64,000 nt of DNA, taken from assembly GCA_947561715.1 (NCBI GenBank), contig OX387198.1:17422001-17486000 (forward strand), written 5' to 3'. Shown here one piece after another: positions 11,171 to 21,608 of this stretch (positions are counted from its first letter, which is position 1; every line of letters starts with the position of its first letter). The position numbers and the translations under genes were made by a program. Source of the stretch: Ascidia mentula. Taxonomy: Eukaryota; Chordata; Ascidiacea; Phlebobranchia; Ascidiidae. The notes under the pieces were generated by a model that saw only the letters and a list, made by a program, of their open reading frames with translations, made no database searches and had not been told where the DNA came from.

Positions 11171-11499
11171 TAATACCGCTTAATTACCTGAGGAAATGGA
11201 AATCCATGTGTAAAATATCATTTTTTGTTTTGTGTTAATCGATTTGTGTTAAAGTAGTTTGCATGGTTTAAAAGTGTTAGCTTTTGCAAATATACCAATT
11301 ATATATTTTGTTTTTCAAATGGTTAAAAGAGAACTGATTATTGAACTTGCCTTTGTGAGTTTTCATTTAAGGCAGGTACAATGTGGGGAATTACGCAGTA
11401 TTGAAAGGAGCACGAGAAAGAACGACAACGCAACAGTTTTCAAGCGCAAAGCGTAACACAATAAAAGTTATTTATATGAAAATCTTATAATTATATGAA

Positions 11500-11700
11500 A
11501 TATTTAAGTTGGTGTAGATGACAAAAATCAGTGAAACTGATTGTAGACTTCATGCAGATCTCCAAAACAACAATTAATCAGAACCTTGCTTTTTTACCAC
11601 ACCGTGACTTGAACCCGGGATATCCTGGCCACGAATACCGATCAGGTTTTCTGCTCAGTATACGGGTCGGACGCTTGACATTAGTGACGGCTAATACCTG
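11500..11700 (-). mobile_element. tRNA-derived SINE, copy 1
   Basis: On the minus strand a tRNA-like head with a B box (gggttcaagtcacgg, about 11603-11617) is followed by a tail shared almost base for base with 33072-33200 (for example ttggtgtagatgacaaaaat). Two copies at different flanks with a pol III-type internal promoter support a SINE. Both copies sit in the intergenic unit upstream of an SLC17 gene, so they may derive from one insertion that was later duplicated. Confidence 0.55.
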
Positions 11701-11847
11701 ATCTTTCCGGGCTTCAACCACATCGTGAAATGCCATGTTGGCCCAGTTAGTCACGTGAATCTAATATGGGTAATATTTTTTACAATTTTGTTTCGGAGAA
11801 TTTTGTTTAGTTTTACAACAAAATGTTGCGCCCTAATCTGCACGTCT

Positions 11848-12400
11848 TTACAAAGTGCATATGCCACGGCCATGGCAACTTTGCGTAAAACTAAAGGTAC
11901 ATCTACAAAAAACATATATCCAAAGTTTTTCGGTTCTACGTCAACTAAAAAATGTAGAAAACTACACGAAAAGTAACTGCGACCAAAAATCGTAAACCTT
12001 TTGCGCTGACCAGAAAAGAACATCACGTGACTCGCGTCGAAAAAATGCATTGTTTAGATAGGAGAAGGTGCCTTTTTTTGCAGATATCGGATAGTTAAAA
12101 AAAAAAAAAATAGGAGAATCCACAGCAAACGTTACCTTAAAGGTCAGGACAGGGTTAAGCATCACACAAAAATATGTCACTGTGACGTCACAAACCAAAG
12201 GTTTATTTATCCCTAATTAACGGAAGACCAAAGGGTGTAGCAGGAACGACATTACTCTGTACTCCGATAAGACGGGAATGGTGGTTTTTTTTGCTGAGTG
12301 ACATCACATGACGCCATATTGGGTGTGATGTCATAACTTTAACCTCCCCTTTGTGTTGACTTTAATTTGATGATTCCAACATTTCTTGTTTCGAACTAAT
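11848..12400. repeat. Dispersed about 0.5-kb non-coding repeat, copy 1
   Basis: Shares an ordered series of blocks with 48230-48775 and 56677-57040, and its distal part with 19055-19215: a 'gtgcat(a/g)tg(c/a)ca...gtcatggcaa' start, 'aaggtacatc', 'aaagtttttcg', 'caggagaatccaca', 'tgtgacgtcacaaa', and 'tgtgatgtcataactt'. It has no coding capacity. Copies differ by many substitutions and indels, so the family is old. The class is unknown; it could be a non-autonomous DNA element. Confidence 0.6.
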
Positions 12401-12708
12401 AAGTAAATCATTTATGACGCGAACTCGTCGGCAACGCTATACTGTCGGGCAAAAAGTGGTATTACGACAGAATAACAGCTAATTTGGTCCGCCAAAGTTC
12501 AATTAACCTACTTCTATCTTTTGCTGTGAGTGGACAAAATGACAATGGTAAACTAACGGTTTGTCTCTGTCGTGTTTTCAAAGGCTGATGTATCACGTTA
12601 GCTATCATAAATGCTGTAACAACAAGAACACCCTGTCCCAGTAACTGCTTTATTATTACACAACTAAATAAGACATAATAGGTCCAACAGTGGCCATCTG
12701 TCTTCAGC

Positions 12709-12981
12709 TTAAATTAACATAAAAATCCGTTTATTGCACTTGTTCACATTTTGTCCCCTGTTTAATGCAACATTATGTTTAACCAGTTTTACAATGTTTT
12801 CCATTCCTACGCATAAGGCTTGCTGCCAGCACTCACGCGCGACCGCAGCGGCTTCTATGATGTCACGCAACAACATCTCGCTTTCGCACGATTTCGTTCG
12901 CAGCGGCGTCCATGGTCTGCCCTTATACAGTGCAGCTCCGAAAAAGGTTCTTGCGGCTTTCGAAATTGATGCGGCCGCCAT
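12709..12981 (-). CDS. Possible small gene, 90 aa, mitochondrial-presequence-like N-terminus
   Basis: An uninterrupted 90-aa frame in a local GC- and CpG-rich island within AT-rich surroundings. It starts with an ATG in strong context (gacaATGGCGG). The N-terminal 30 residues are alanine- and arginine-rich without acids (MAAASISKAARTFFGAALYK, then more basic residues), like a mitochondrial targeting peptide. A helical segment follows (MLLRDIIEAAAVARECWQQA). AATAAA-like sequence lies near the stop. I do not recognise the family. The opposite strand is also open here, which weakens the call. Confidence 0.3.
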   Translation of the reverse strand: MAAASISKAARTFFGAALYKGRPWTPLRTKSCESEMLLRDIIEAAAVARECWQQALCVGMENIVKLVKHNVALNRGQNVNKCNKRIFMLI

Positions 12982-13020
12982 TGTCAATGCAGTAAAAGCA
13001 ATGTAGAAAAATCGTATTCG

Positions 13021-13902
13021 GTAAACTGTAAAATGTATAAACTTTTCATGCCGGTTTAACTTATATGGACATATAGCCTGGTCAATATTTTAACCAGCAA
13101 ATCCTCTGTCAACACAGAAAAAATTTGGATTAGGAATGAGATGGTCTGTTGTAAGTGAAGTGATTAGAATTAAGATGTAAGATAAAAATACACGATACAA
13201 AACAATCATGTTGCGATAATTACAGACCTTCACACATCATACTTGTTCTGTGCATTTAGTGTAAGTTCTGCAGGCGTTGCTTAAGTTTTCTACATTTTGA
13301 CGCGCAGTAGATAAGTATATTTAAACTTTGCACCAGCTACAATTTCATGACCTTATACGTTGCACATGGGCTTTTTTGTGCAAAAATGTTGACGAGTCAA
13401 AAAACTGCTGAGCGTTGATTAGTCAGTCAAGCGCGTTGAGAATTTTTGTGCATGTGCCAAAATCCAGTTAAAATATTTCAGCACTCTACATTGTTTGTGA
13501 TCAGATTCAAGGCATCAAAGGTAGCTGTTGCTACGTTACTGTGGTCATGCCATGTATGTGGCTGATATGATTTGTGTGAATCAGGGTCGACTCTTTGCAT
13601 CAACGTATTAAACAGATTTTAGCAGACACAATAAACGTGACAGAATTTTATGATGTTATGGCTAAATTCAGTCAACCTCACGTTGTTGTAAGGCAATGTT
13701 GAGGCGAAGTTAGAAATGCTACAAATTCGTTGTTTGTGCAGAAATCCCACATCTTTATGATATTTTTCAATTAAATCACAGAAGATCTTGGATCATATTT
13801 TAGTTGTTTGCTTTTAATTACACTTTGTGTAAAATGTCATGCTGTGCTCAAAGCAAGGTGGTAAGTATATCAACAAACTTTGAACTTAATTTTGCATGAG
13901 TT
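13021..13902. other. Upstream region of SLC17-1
   Basis: From about 13395 this is the duplicated unit found again at about 33208-34138, 37050-37903 and 42850-43700. Relative to those copies it lacks roughly 430 bases between about 13605 and 13615. Just before the transporter ATG, all four units carry a short upstream reading frame starting ATGTCATGCTGTGC (13838 here) that runs through a GTAAGT and ends about 10 bases before the main ATG. Confidence 0.5.
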
Positions 13903-16900
13903 ATGATGCCAATTGTTCGAAAGTGTTCCAGATGTCTGTCCCGTCTCCCTGCAAGATATGTACTCGCTTTCATGGGTTTTATGGGAATGTTCAACGTTTA
14001 CTCGTTGCGAGTTTCGCTGAGTCCGGTTATAGTTGCCATGGTGAACTATTCGGCAATCGAACTTCAAGCAAATCAACAAAACCTGACATTAGTCAGCGGT
14101 TGTGACGACCACCTTTCTACTTTAACCCGTGGTAAGACGTATCTGTGACTAGTAAATTTAGTTCCATTTCCGAAAAAGATCTCATCGGGAACGTTATATC
14201 GAGTTTTGGTGTCATAATAAATAGTAACCAGAGGCAATGGTTTTGTCCCGTATAGCGTGGGAAACGTAATCACAGGAAATTAGATGCGATTATTCTGTGA
14301 CCTACATAACTTTGTCAATTATTCATAGTTTGTAAATGTTTTAGTTTGAAGTGAGATTTGTGTTTCCCATGTATTTGTCAGAACAAAATAATACTTTTGC
14401 GTGGTTGTAGGCAACGCAAGCCATATCACTGCCAAGGATGGACCTTTTGCATGGGACAAAACCCTTCAAGGAACGATATTGGCTGCTTATTTTTACGGAT
14501 ACGTGTTTTCTCAGGTAATATCATCAAATCATTGTTGATTCAAATCAAAGAAATCTGTAAATTTCTACTATTTTAAGGTTTCAAGTAATTCCAGGACAAC
14601 AATTTTAACTCTACAGCAAATATAAGTTTACAGTTACTCGTATCACTCTCTTGTTTCGTCATCTGGTGCATTTACCCATATTTAGTTACGACAGTTGTTA
14701 CACATGATTGGGTGAGCAGCACTTTAAGAAAGCTCATGATATAAAGGTTTTTGTATATCAGTTCGGTTTACCATGTGCCAACAGACACTATAAGAGAGAC
14801 GCATGTAAAAAAATATTGAACAACTAATCTGTAACAAAAAAAAATGACTTTTCAACATCTTTCTTTCAGACTCCCGGTGCTTGGTTGGGCAGAAGGTACA
14901 GCGCGGTTATGGTGTGGGGGATTTCCCTGTGTGTAGCATCGCTTTTCACTTTGTTGACTCCTGTTTTTGTTTCAACTTGTGGATCGAGTGGACTTATTGC
15001 CATGAGGGTGTTGGTTGGATTCTTTTCTGTAGGTCGTTCCTCATTAGTTTGTCATAATCAAGAACCGAATATTGTTCGTTCTGTCTAAAAAATAAAAGGT
15101 TTAAAACAGCTACATTCGCTCCGCTTACAAATACCTTTTAGAGTTAGACTTTATGGACAGTATTATTTTGAAGTGCTGCAATATTATAAGAATACTTAAA
15201 CGATGACTTTGTGTTCATGTATTTTGTGAAGTAAAAACTTCTTTTTTTGCCGTGATAATAATGCCATATTTGTTGTCAGGGAGTCTCTTATCCTGTGATG
15301 CATGGAATGTGGGGAAAGTGGGCTCCGCCTAATGAGAGAAGCAGGCTTACTTCTATCTACTTTGCAGGTGAAATATATTGTGGCTTAAAACGCATTGAAA
15401 TGTGGTCACTGCTAGATACGTGTGAAGGGTTATATCCGATATACTGCTGATTGCAAACCTGTTGTTTTATTTGATTACTTTTGGTTCAGGTGCTGCTCTG
15501 GGTTCGTGCCTAATTCTCCCTGTTGCCGGAATTATGACGAGCTCGTATGGATGGCAGTCTGTCTTCTACATGACAGGTTTGTCGGTGTAAAAAAGAAATA
15601 AAGTTGCTGAAAAAACTAAAGTATCTGTGAAGGAATTGCGTCATTGGTTTGGTCGTTTCTATGGATGATGATGATGCACGACTCACCCTCTAAACATCCG
15701 AGGATTACGGAGGGAGAAAGGAACTACATAGAATCATCCCTCCTCGATGGAAATAACACTGTAATTTAAAATATTGACAAAACTTGCTTTGTGGAAGTCT
15801 GTTGCTTGAATCCGAAATAAATGAGGGTGAAAATTTAATTTTAATTCAAAATTAGGTTTGAATTAATCATGAAATTGTAGCAGAAGTAAGCTAAAATATT
15901 TTGAAATTAGTTCAGGAATTTTTCATTGTTTCAGGTGAAAGAAAAGTGTTCTATACCTTGGAAGAAAATGTTACTTTCACCAAAAGTAATTTGTGTTGCT
16001 TACGCTCATTTCTGTGCAAACATCGGTCGTTACATTGTCCTCACCATGCTTCCAACTTACTTTGTGACAATTTTGCATTTTAACGTTAAAACAGTAAGTT
16101 CGTAACTTTTTTTTATGTCTCCTGACTTTTTTTGCTGACTTTCTCCGATCTTACTTGATATAATTATCTTAATGTTCAAAAAAATGCCTCTCAGAGCGGA
16201 ATTCTAAGCTCCATTCCTTACGTCACCAAATTTGTTCTAATGATGGTTTGTGGAAACCTGGCAGATTTCTTTATTGTGAGAAAAGCAAAAACTATTTACG
16301 TAAGAAAAGCGTGCGGTGCTTTGGGTGAGGCTTGATTTCAAATAATATTATCTCTTTAAATGTGTTTAAAACTAGTATTCCTGTTACAATCACAGCTTTG
16401 CTGGTACCTGCCCTTTGCATAGCACTCGTGAGCTACGTGCATTGCAACATCCCCTTCACTATATTTTGCTTCACCCTGATTGGTTAGTGAGACTAATAAG
16501 GTTATATTAAATATGTTTTTAATGTCAACATGTTAGTCAAATCACCAGGAGAATATAAGCAATATTTTAAGTGTATTACTAGGTTTTCAGCACTAAAAGT
16601 TTAGACAAATAAATTACGTATGATCAATGTTTAATTGAAATAATACAGTCGACTTATTTTTTTGCTTTTATTCAGTTAGCATGGATGCCTTTAGTGTACC
16701 CGGATTCAAAGCATGTTTGGTGGATATGTCACCAGATTTCTGTGGTTTACTCTTCAGCTTTGGCAACATTCTTGGAAGCTGCGCAGGGTTTATAGCGCCG
16801 CAAGTGGTTGGCTCACTAAGGGATTCCAATGTATGAAAACTAAGTTTTAAACTAACAACAACAACTTAAATATTTCATGGTTTTGTGGTTGTATGCTTTA

Positions 16901-17367
16901 AAAAATTCTATAAAGATGAATATTTTTCCAAAATCATGAATATCTTTTACCTTCCCTTGACAATTTTTACTCGTGATGTACCGAAGGTTCGGTTTGCCGA
17001 ATTATTTGTTTTGATTTAGTCAAAACCGAATTTTTTCACTCAAGAAAAACATCCTAGAATATCTACAATAGCGTGTGGACCTTATAAATATTCGGTTTTG
17101 GTCCAAATCGAATTTAGACAATTCGGCACACCACTACTTGTTACCAGGACAAAATAAAAAACCTACTAAATTTTGGAAACTTTATTCACAAATCCAAAAA
17201 TATTCGGTATTTTACAGAAGGAAGATCCATTGCAGGGGTGGCGAAGTGGTTTTTGGTTGGGTGCTGGGATCTACACAACGGGTGCTCTCGGTTTTCTGGT
17301 GTTTGGAAGCAGCAATAAACAACACTGGGCAGAAAAAAAGGAAAAAAACAATGACGAAAGTATTTAA
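13903..17367 (+). CDS. SLC17-family (sialin-like) anion transporter SLC17-1
   Basis: Eleven exons with GT-AG junctions give an intact 491-aa frame: 13903-14131, 14411-14514, 14870-15028, 15280-15367, 15490-15576, 15633-15760, 15935-16093, 16195-16324, 16396-16482, 16676-16830, 17218-17367. This matches the usual SLC17 length of about 495 aa. Family landmarks: [20 protein letters not shown] then VAMVN (TM1 entry), [20 protein letters not shown] (TM2 and the following loop), [15 protein letters not shown] (loop after TM4), [14 protein letters not shown] (central loop), and a lysine/asparagine-rich cytoplasmic tail. SLC17 proteins are 12-TM major-facilitator carriers moving organic anions (sialic acid, glutamate, nucleotides, phosphate/urate) across lysosomal, vesicular or plasma membranes. 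The substrate here cannot be assigned. A ligase relic precedes it and ligase C follows. Confidence 0.92.
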
Positions 17368-18041
17368 GTTTATTCAGCATGCTATATTACACATTTAATC
17401 ACATGCCTTGCTTGTTTTAAATTAAGTTTCCTGCAAGCAATTGGGCCTTCTTTGCGTTGCTTTTTGTATTCTGGTATTTTTACCCTAAATCCAACGACAT
17501 ATATATGTTCCTATTACACAGTTTACAAAACATGATATTTGTAATGATAAGCGAACTTGATATTTTAGCCGTTATGTCAGAATACGGCGAAACAGTAATT
17601 TTAAAAGGCATAAAATGTGATACGTTTTGCACATGATGGTACCATGTTGGTGTCATCATACGACACTTGAATATATCGCTTTGTTAATTTGTTAATATTG
17701 AATTCGTGCCTGAATAAAAGTAATTTGTACATGTTGTAGTTTGTGGCTGGTACGATTTGAGCTTCTAACGCGAATTTTTGAATGACAGCGGGTTTTGCCT
17801 GAAAGTGTCAGCACTTACGGAATAATTTTCTGCTCAAACACGTTTTTACTGTCAAACCGAAAGTCGCACAAATGTTTGTCGGAGCCAAAACTTTTGGGAT
17901 AAATTGTGCTTTGTAATTTACATGCACCTTATTATAAATAAAACAAAAAATTTTATGTAAAGCTGATTGGGATTTGTGCACGAAAATGGGATTGTAAGAG
18001 ACTAGCACTGGTAAATTCAGCACACGACTTTTGTTCTGATT
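17368..18041. other. Spacer downstream of SLC17-1
   Basis: Homologous to the spacers after SLC17-2, -3 and -4 (35135 on, 41423 on, 47133 on). From about 17808 it matches the longer unit-4 form (47498-47710) rather than the shortened units 2 and 3, which lack about 250 bases here. No gene recognised. Confidence 0.5.
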
Positions 18042-18716
18042 GTACTGAAAAAAAATATTTTTTATCGAAAAGTCATATACTGCAAAATGGACAAGTGCTG
18101 AAATGGCACAGTTACATACGTTGTGCAACCGCAAAAGCAATACTGGAGTACCAGCGTTTTCCACTGTAAAATAAAGCTGGTACTGAAAAAAAACAAACAT
18201 TTTTTATCGAAAAGTCATATACTGCAAAATGGACAAGTGCTGAAATGGCACAGTTACATACGTTGTGCAACCGCAAAAGCAATACTGGAGTACCAGCGTT
18301 TTCCACTGTAAAATAAAGCTTGTACTGAAAAAAAACAAACATTTTTTATCGAAAAGTCATATACTGCAAAATGGACAAGTGCTGAAATGGCACAGTTACA
18401 TACGTTGTGCAACCGCAAAAGCAATACTGGAGTACCAGCGTTTTCCACTGTAAAATAAAGCTGGTACTGAAAAAAAACAAACATTTTTTATCGAAAAGTC
18501 ATATACTGCAAAATGGACAAGTGCTGAAATGGCACAGTTACATACGTTGTGCAACCGCAAAAGCAATACTGGAGTACCAGCGTTTTCCACTGTATAATAA
18601 AACTTGTACTGAAAAAAAAAAAAAACATTTTTTATCGAAAAGTCATGTACTGCAAAGTGGACAAGTGCTGAAATCGCACAGTTACATACTTTGTGCAACC
18701 GAAAAAGCAATACTGG
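18042..18716. repeat. Tandem array, 142-bp period, about 4.8 copies
   Basis: Monomers begin (at gtactgaaaaa) at 18042, 18180, 18322, 18464 and 18606; the first is 138 bp, the next three 142 bp, the last partial. The inner monomers are nearly identical, the outer ones slightly diverged, as expected for expansion by unequal exchange. The paralogous spacer after SLC17-4 (about 47700) has no array. Open frames inside it are by-products of the period. Confidence 0.95.
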
Positions 18717-18897
18717 ATGTGAAATTCAAGCCCTTCCTCAATTCCACCTTACAGTTCTTCAACTGGTTGTATAAGTTCGGTCAAGTTTTAATATTCACGT
18801 TTATTCCAGTATTCTCGAAATAAATTTCCTGGTTGCGATTTTTGAAAGATTTTGACCACACCTGTTCAAAAACAATATTAAAAGCACATACAGACTC

Positions 18898-18948
18898 ATT
18901 ACACCAGCCTCAACATTACACCGGCCTCAACAATACACCGGCCGAAAC
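18898..18948. repeat. 17-bp tandem repeat, three copies
   Basis: Three consecutive 17-mers (attacaccagcctcaac and two variants) at 18898, 18915 and 18932, differing at a few positions. Confidence 0.8.
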
Positions 18949-19054
18949 GTGGCGATAGTAAGATAGTAGGTGCTTCTTTCGTCATAAGACGTCGACAACA
19001 AAATCACTGTAGTGGCGGGAAATAATTATTTTGTACTGGGCTTATTGTCCGTAA

Positions 19055-19225
19055 CAATCACTATTGTATTTCAACATGAGATTGTGCAAATTTTGCTCAG
19101 TTACACCACATGACGTCATTTTGGGTGTGATGTCATAACTTAAACCTCACCTTCATGGTGAGGCAACGTGATGGTTCTAATATTTCCAGTTGCGAACTAT
19201 ATTGCGAAAAATACTTTATTGGTTG
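19055..19225. repeat. Dispersed 0.5-kb repeat, partial copy
   Basis: Corresponds to the distal third of the family at 11848-12400 and is closest to its paralogous position at about 48650-48790 (tgatgtcataacttaaacct shared). It was therefore present before the SLC17-ligase unit was duplicated. Confidence 0.6.
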
Positions 19226-19233
19226 ATTGTGCC

Positions 19234-19458
19234 CATAGCGCCCTTTATAACAGGCCTGGACACCGGTCATTCCTACGTTTCACACGCATTAACCTATCAA
19301 TAACACGGCAAAAACTATTTCATGTGATTATCCGAGCAATAACACGCTAAAGACTGTCTAGAAGTCCCGTACGACCGCAGAAACCAGTTGAAACACATCC
19401 GCCTCCAGTTTAGAAACGAGCGCGACCGGTGTCCAGGCCTGTTATAGATGGCGCTATG
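19234..19458. mobile_element. hAT-type MITE, 225 bp
   Basis: Terminal inverted repeats of about 33 bp begin CATAGCGCC and end GGCGCTATG. They are flanked by a perfect 8-bp target duplication ATTGTGCC (19226-19233 and 19459-19466). The paralogous segment at about 48791-48810 has the empty site, ggttgattgtgtcagattgcg with no insert. An 8-bp duplication and CA...TG ends are typical of hAT elements. No coding capacity. Confidence 0.88.
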
Positions 19459-19466
19459 ATTGTGCC

Positions 19467-20420
19467 AGATTGCGAATGATTGTATTAACGAACTCGAACA
19501 GTAAGTAGTAAAGTACTAAACTGATTACAGAACGTGTTTAGATATTACATAATGATTTTGCTTGCTTGGATTTCGCAATTTAAAAAGTAAATAGCAGTGA
19601 AATAACACTGTTCAAATTCATCGGGTGACTGAGGTTGCCGATCGTGATCATATAAAACTTACAGTTTCCCACCAGATATACTTTTAACTGATCGTTTAAC
19701 GTCACTGGTCAAACTTCGCACATATGTTCATAGTCTGCAAAATGAGCAACAGGATCCTTTATTGATACAGTTCGACTTTGGACAAGTTGTGCGCAGATCA
19801 AAGGACAATGGTTAGAAAAAGCATCAAGTTGCCGATGCATCAATTGATTTCTTAACTAACTTGAGTGGAGATAGATGTATGCAGTTTTATATTTCAAACC
19901 ACTACAGTATGACGTTATGACTCTTACCATGCGCAAGCACTGCAAGCAGACGCGAAGAGAGTTGGCTAAGATAAACTAAATCAATACAGGTCAAGTACGA
20001 AATGTACTTCACTTTTAAGTCACAGACTGGGTTATGTGCACGCATAATTTTGGTAACTTGAGAAGATTACCATTTTCTTAGATATTAATCAGGAGAATTG
20101 TGCTTCGTTCCGGTTCATTGATGCTTGAGTGTTTATTTTGCGCCAACTAATGATTAGTCAACAAAGTTTACGTTACAAACTAAGCAAAGGTCAATAGACC
20201 AGTGTTACGGTTCGATAATTATTTTGAATGAAGAATGTTTGGATTTGCGATTCAAATATCATATGAATATACACAGTATTTAGTAGTGTGTGCAGTGCGA
20301 TGTGTTTGAGCGTACATTGTTACGTCACAATAACAGCCTGTTCGTGAACTGGACTCGAACATAAAAAGCAACTAATGTCTAAAAGTTGCTTGTTTACAGC
20401 GGTGCGAATAATTGGTAGCA
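19467..20420. other. Upstream region of ligase C
   Basis: Collinear with 48810-49790 upstream of ligase D. It ends with a splice acceptor (tgtttacag, 20391-20399) 21 bases before the ATG, as in ligase D. No other gene recognised. Confidence 0.5.
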
Positions 20421-21105
20421 ATGGTGCTGAAAAGCCCGTTTTCAGATGTTGAGATTCCACAAGTTCCCATCGCCCAATATGCTTTAGAAAAGATGGAACA
20501 CTTCGGCAACTCTGTGGCCTTGGTAGATCCTTACCATGATCAATCGTGGACATTCAGCCAACTCCGCCAACAGTCAATTGAGTTTGCACTCAAACTACGT
20601 TCCATTGGTGTAGAAAAGGGTGATGTTGTTGGCTTGGTGGTTGACTTCCATCCAAAATGCTTTACTTTAATACTTGGAATTATGTTGTGCAAGGCTACAC
20701 TGGCTACTGGTAATATCAACGCTGTGCCTAAAGATATTGCGAAAACCAAGAATTGAAGCAGGAGTTAAAGTCAGTACTTAAGCACGTTAGTATCTATGAT
20801 CTTAAGGATTTAATAAATTTTGAAGATGATTTTGGGAAAAAGAAAGTAGTGGAAGAAATATTATCATCGAGCGGTGTTGATATTCATAAGGATCCATTAA
20901 TAATCGTTTACAACTAGTGAACCAAAAGCTCTTGTTGTGACAAATGCCAATTTCATGCATTCAATCGCAATTATAAGTTTGTTGTAAACCTGCAATCTGG
21001 TGAATGCATTTTAACCGTTTGTAAACAACTACATATGATGGGATTCATAATAATGTATTAAAATCCAAACACAGCGATCTTCAGACAGCTCAGATCGATT
21101 TATTT

Positions 21106-21149
21106 AGAGAAAAATATATTTCGCCTAAAACGGCATCATCAGTTTCTCC
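21106..21149 (-). ncRNA. Hammerhead ribozyme motif, PLE-1 tail 1
   Basis: On the minus strand: stem I GGAGAAA / UUUCUCU, core CUGAUGA, stem II GCC/GGC with a short loop, core GAA, palindromic stem III AUAUAU, then U before the stem I return. This is the minimal type I form known from Penelope-like elements, where the short palindromic stem III suggests activity as a dimer. Confidence 0.8.
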
Positions 21150-21608
21150 ATTTACCAAAACTGCCAAAAAGGAAAAACAGAAAGGAAAAAGTCAAGAATC
21201 TAACGCAAAAAGGTTACGCAAGCTAAAAATAAATAAAAATTAATAAAAACTATAAAAATATTCAGGTTTCAAGCATTAACTAAAAAATAATAAAAGTATG
21301 AATTAACTGCATGTGGTCAGACCTGTCTGTACTACTTTGCTTTCAAAAAACCACTGGCGCTGACACCGAGTGAGCACACAAACATACAGAAGCAACTGAA
21401 TGTAAAAACAGAACAAAAGTGGAAGGGGAATGGACGTCACGAACTGGAGACAGGTAGGCCTGTGGGCGAACAGGTGTGACCGATAAGACTCGGTGAATGA
21501 TAAGACGATAAAAACAGGTTAACAACACAGGAAAAGTCATCAACCCGTTACAGCGAAAACAAGCGCAAACAAAAACATAGTCCTACGGGCGGGGAATAGC
21601 AAAACAAA

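Noticed and set aside
18042-18716. Regular array considered as a CRISPR
   Set aside because: The whole 142-bp unit repeats with no unique spacers, and the context is a eukaryotic genome.
18112-18823. Several overlapping 60-140 aa open frames on both strands
   Set aside because: They repeat with the 142-bp period of the tandem array and have no protein features; they are by-products of the repeat.
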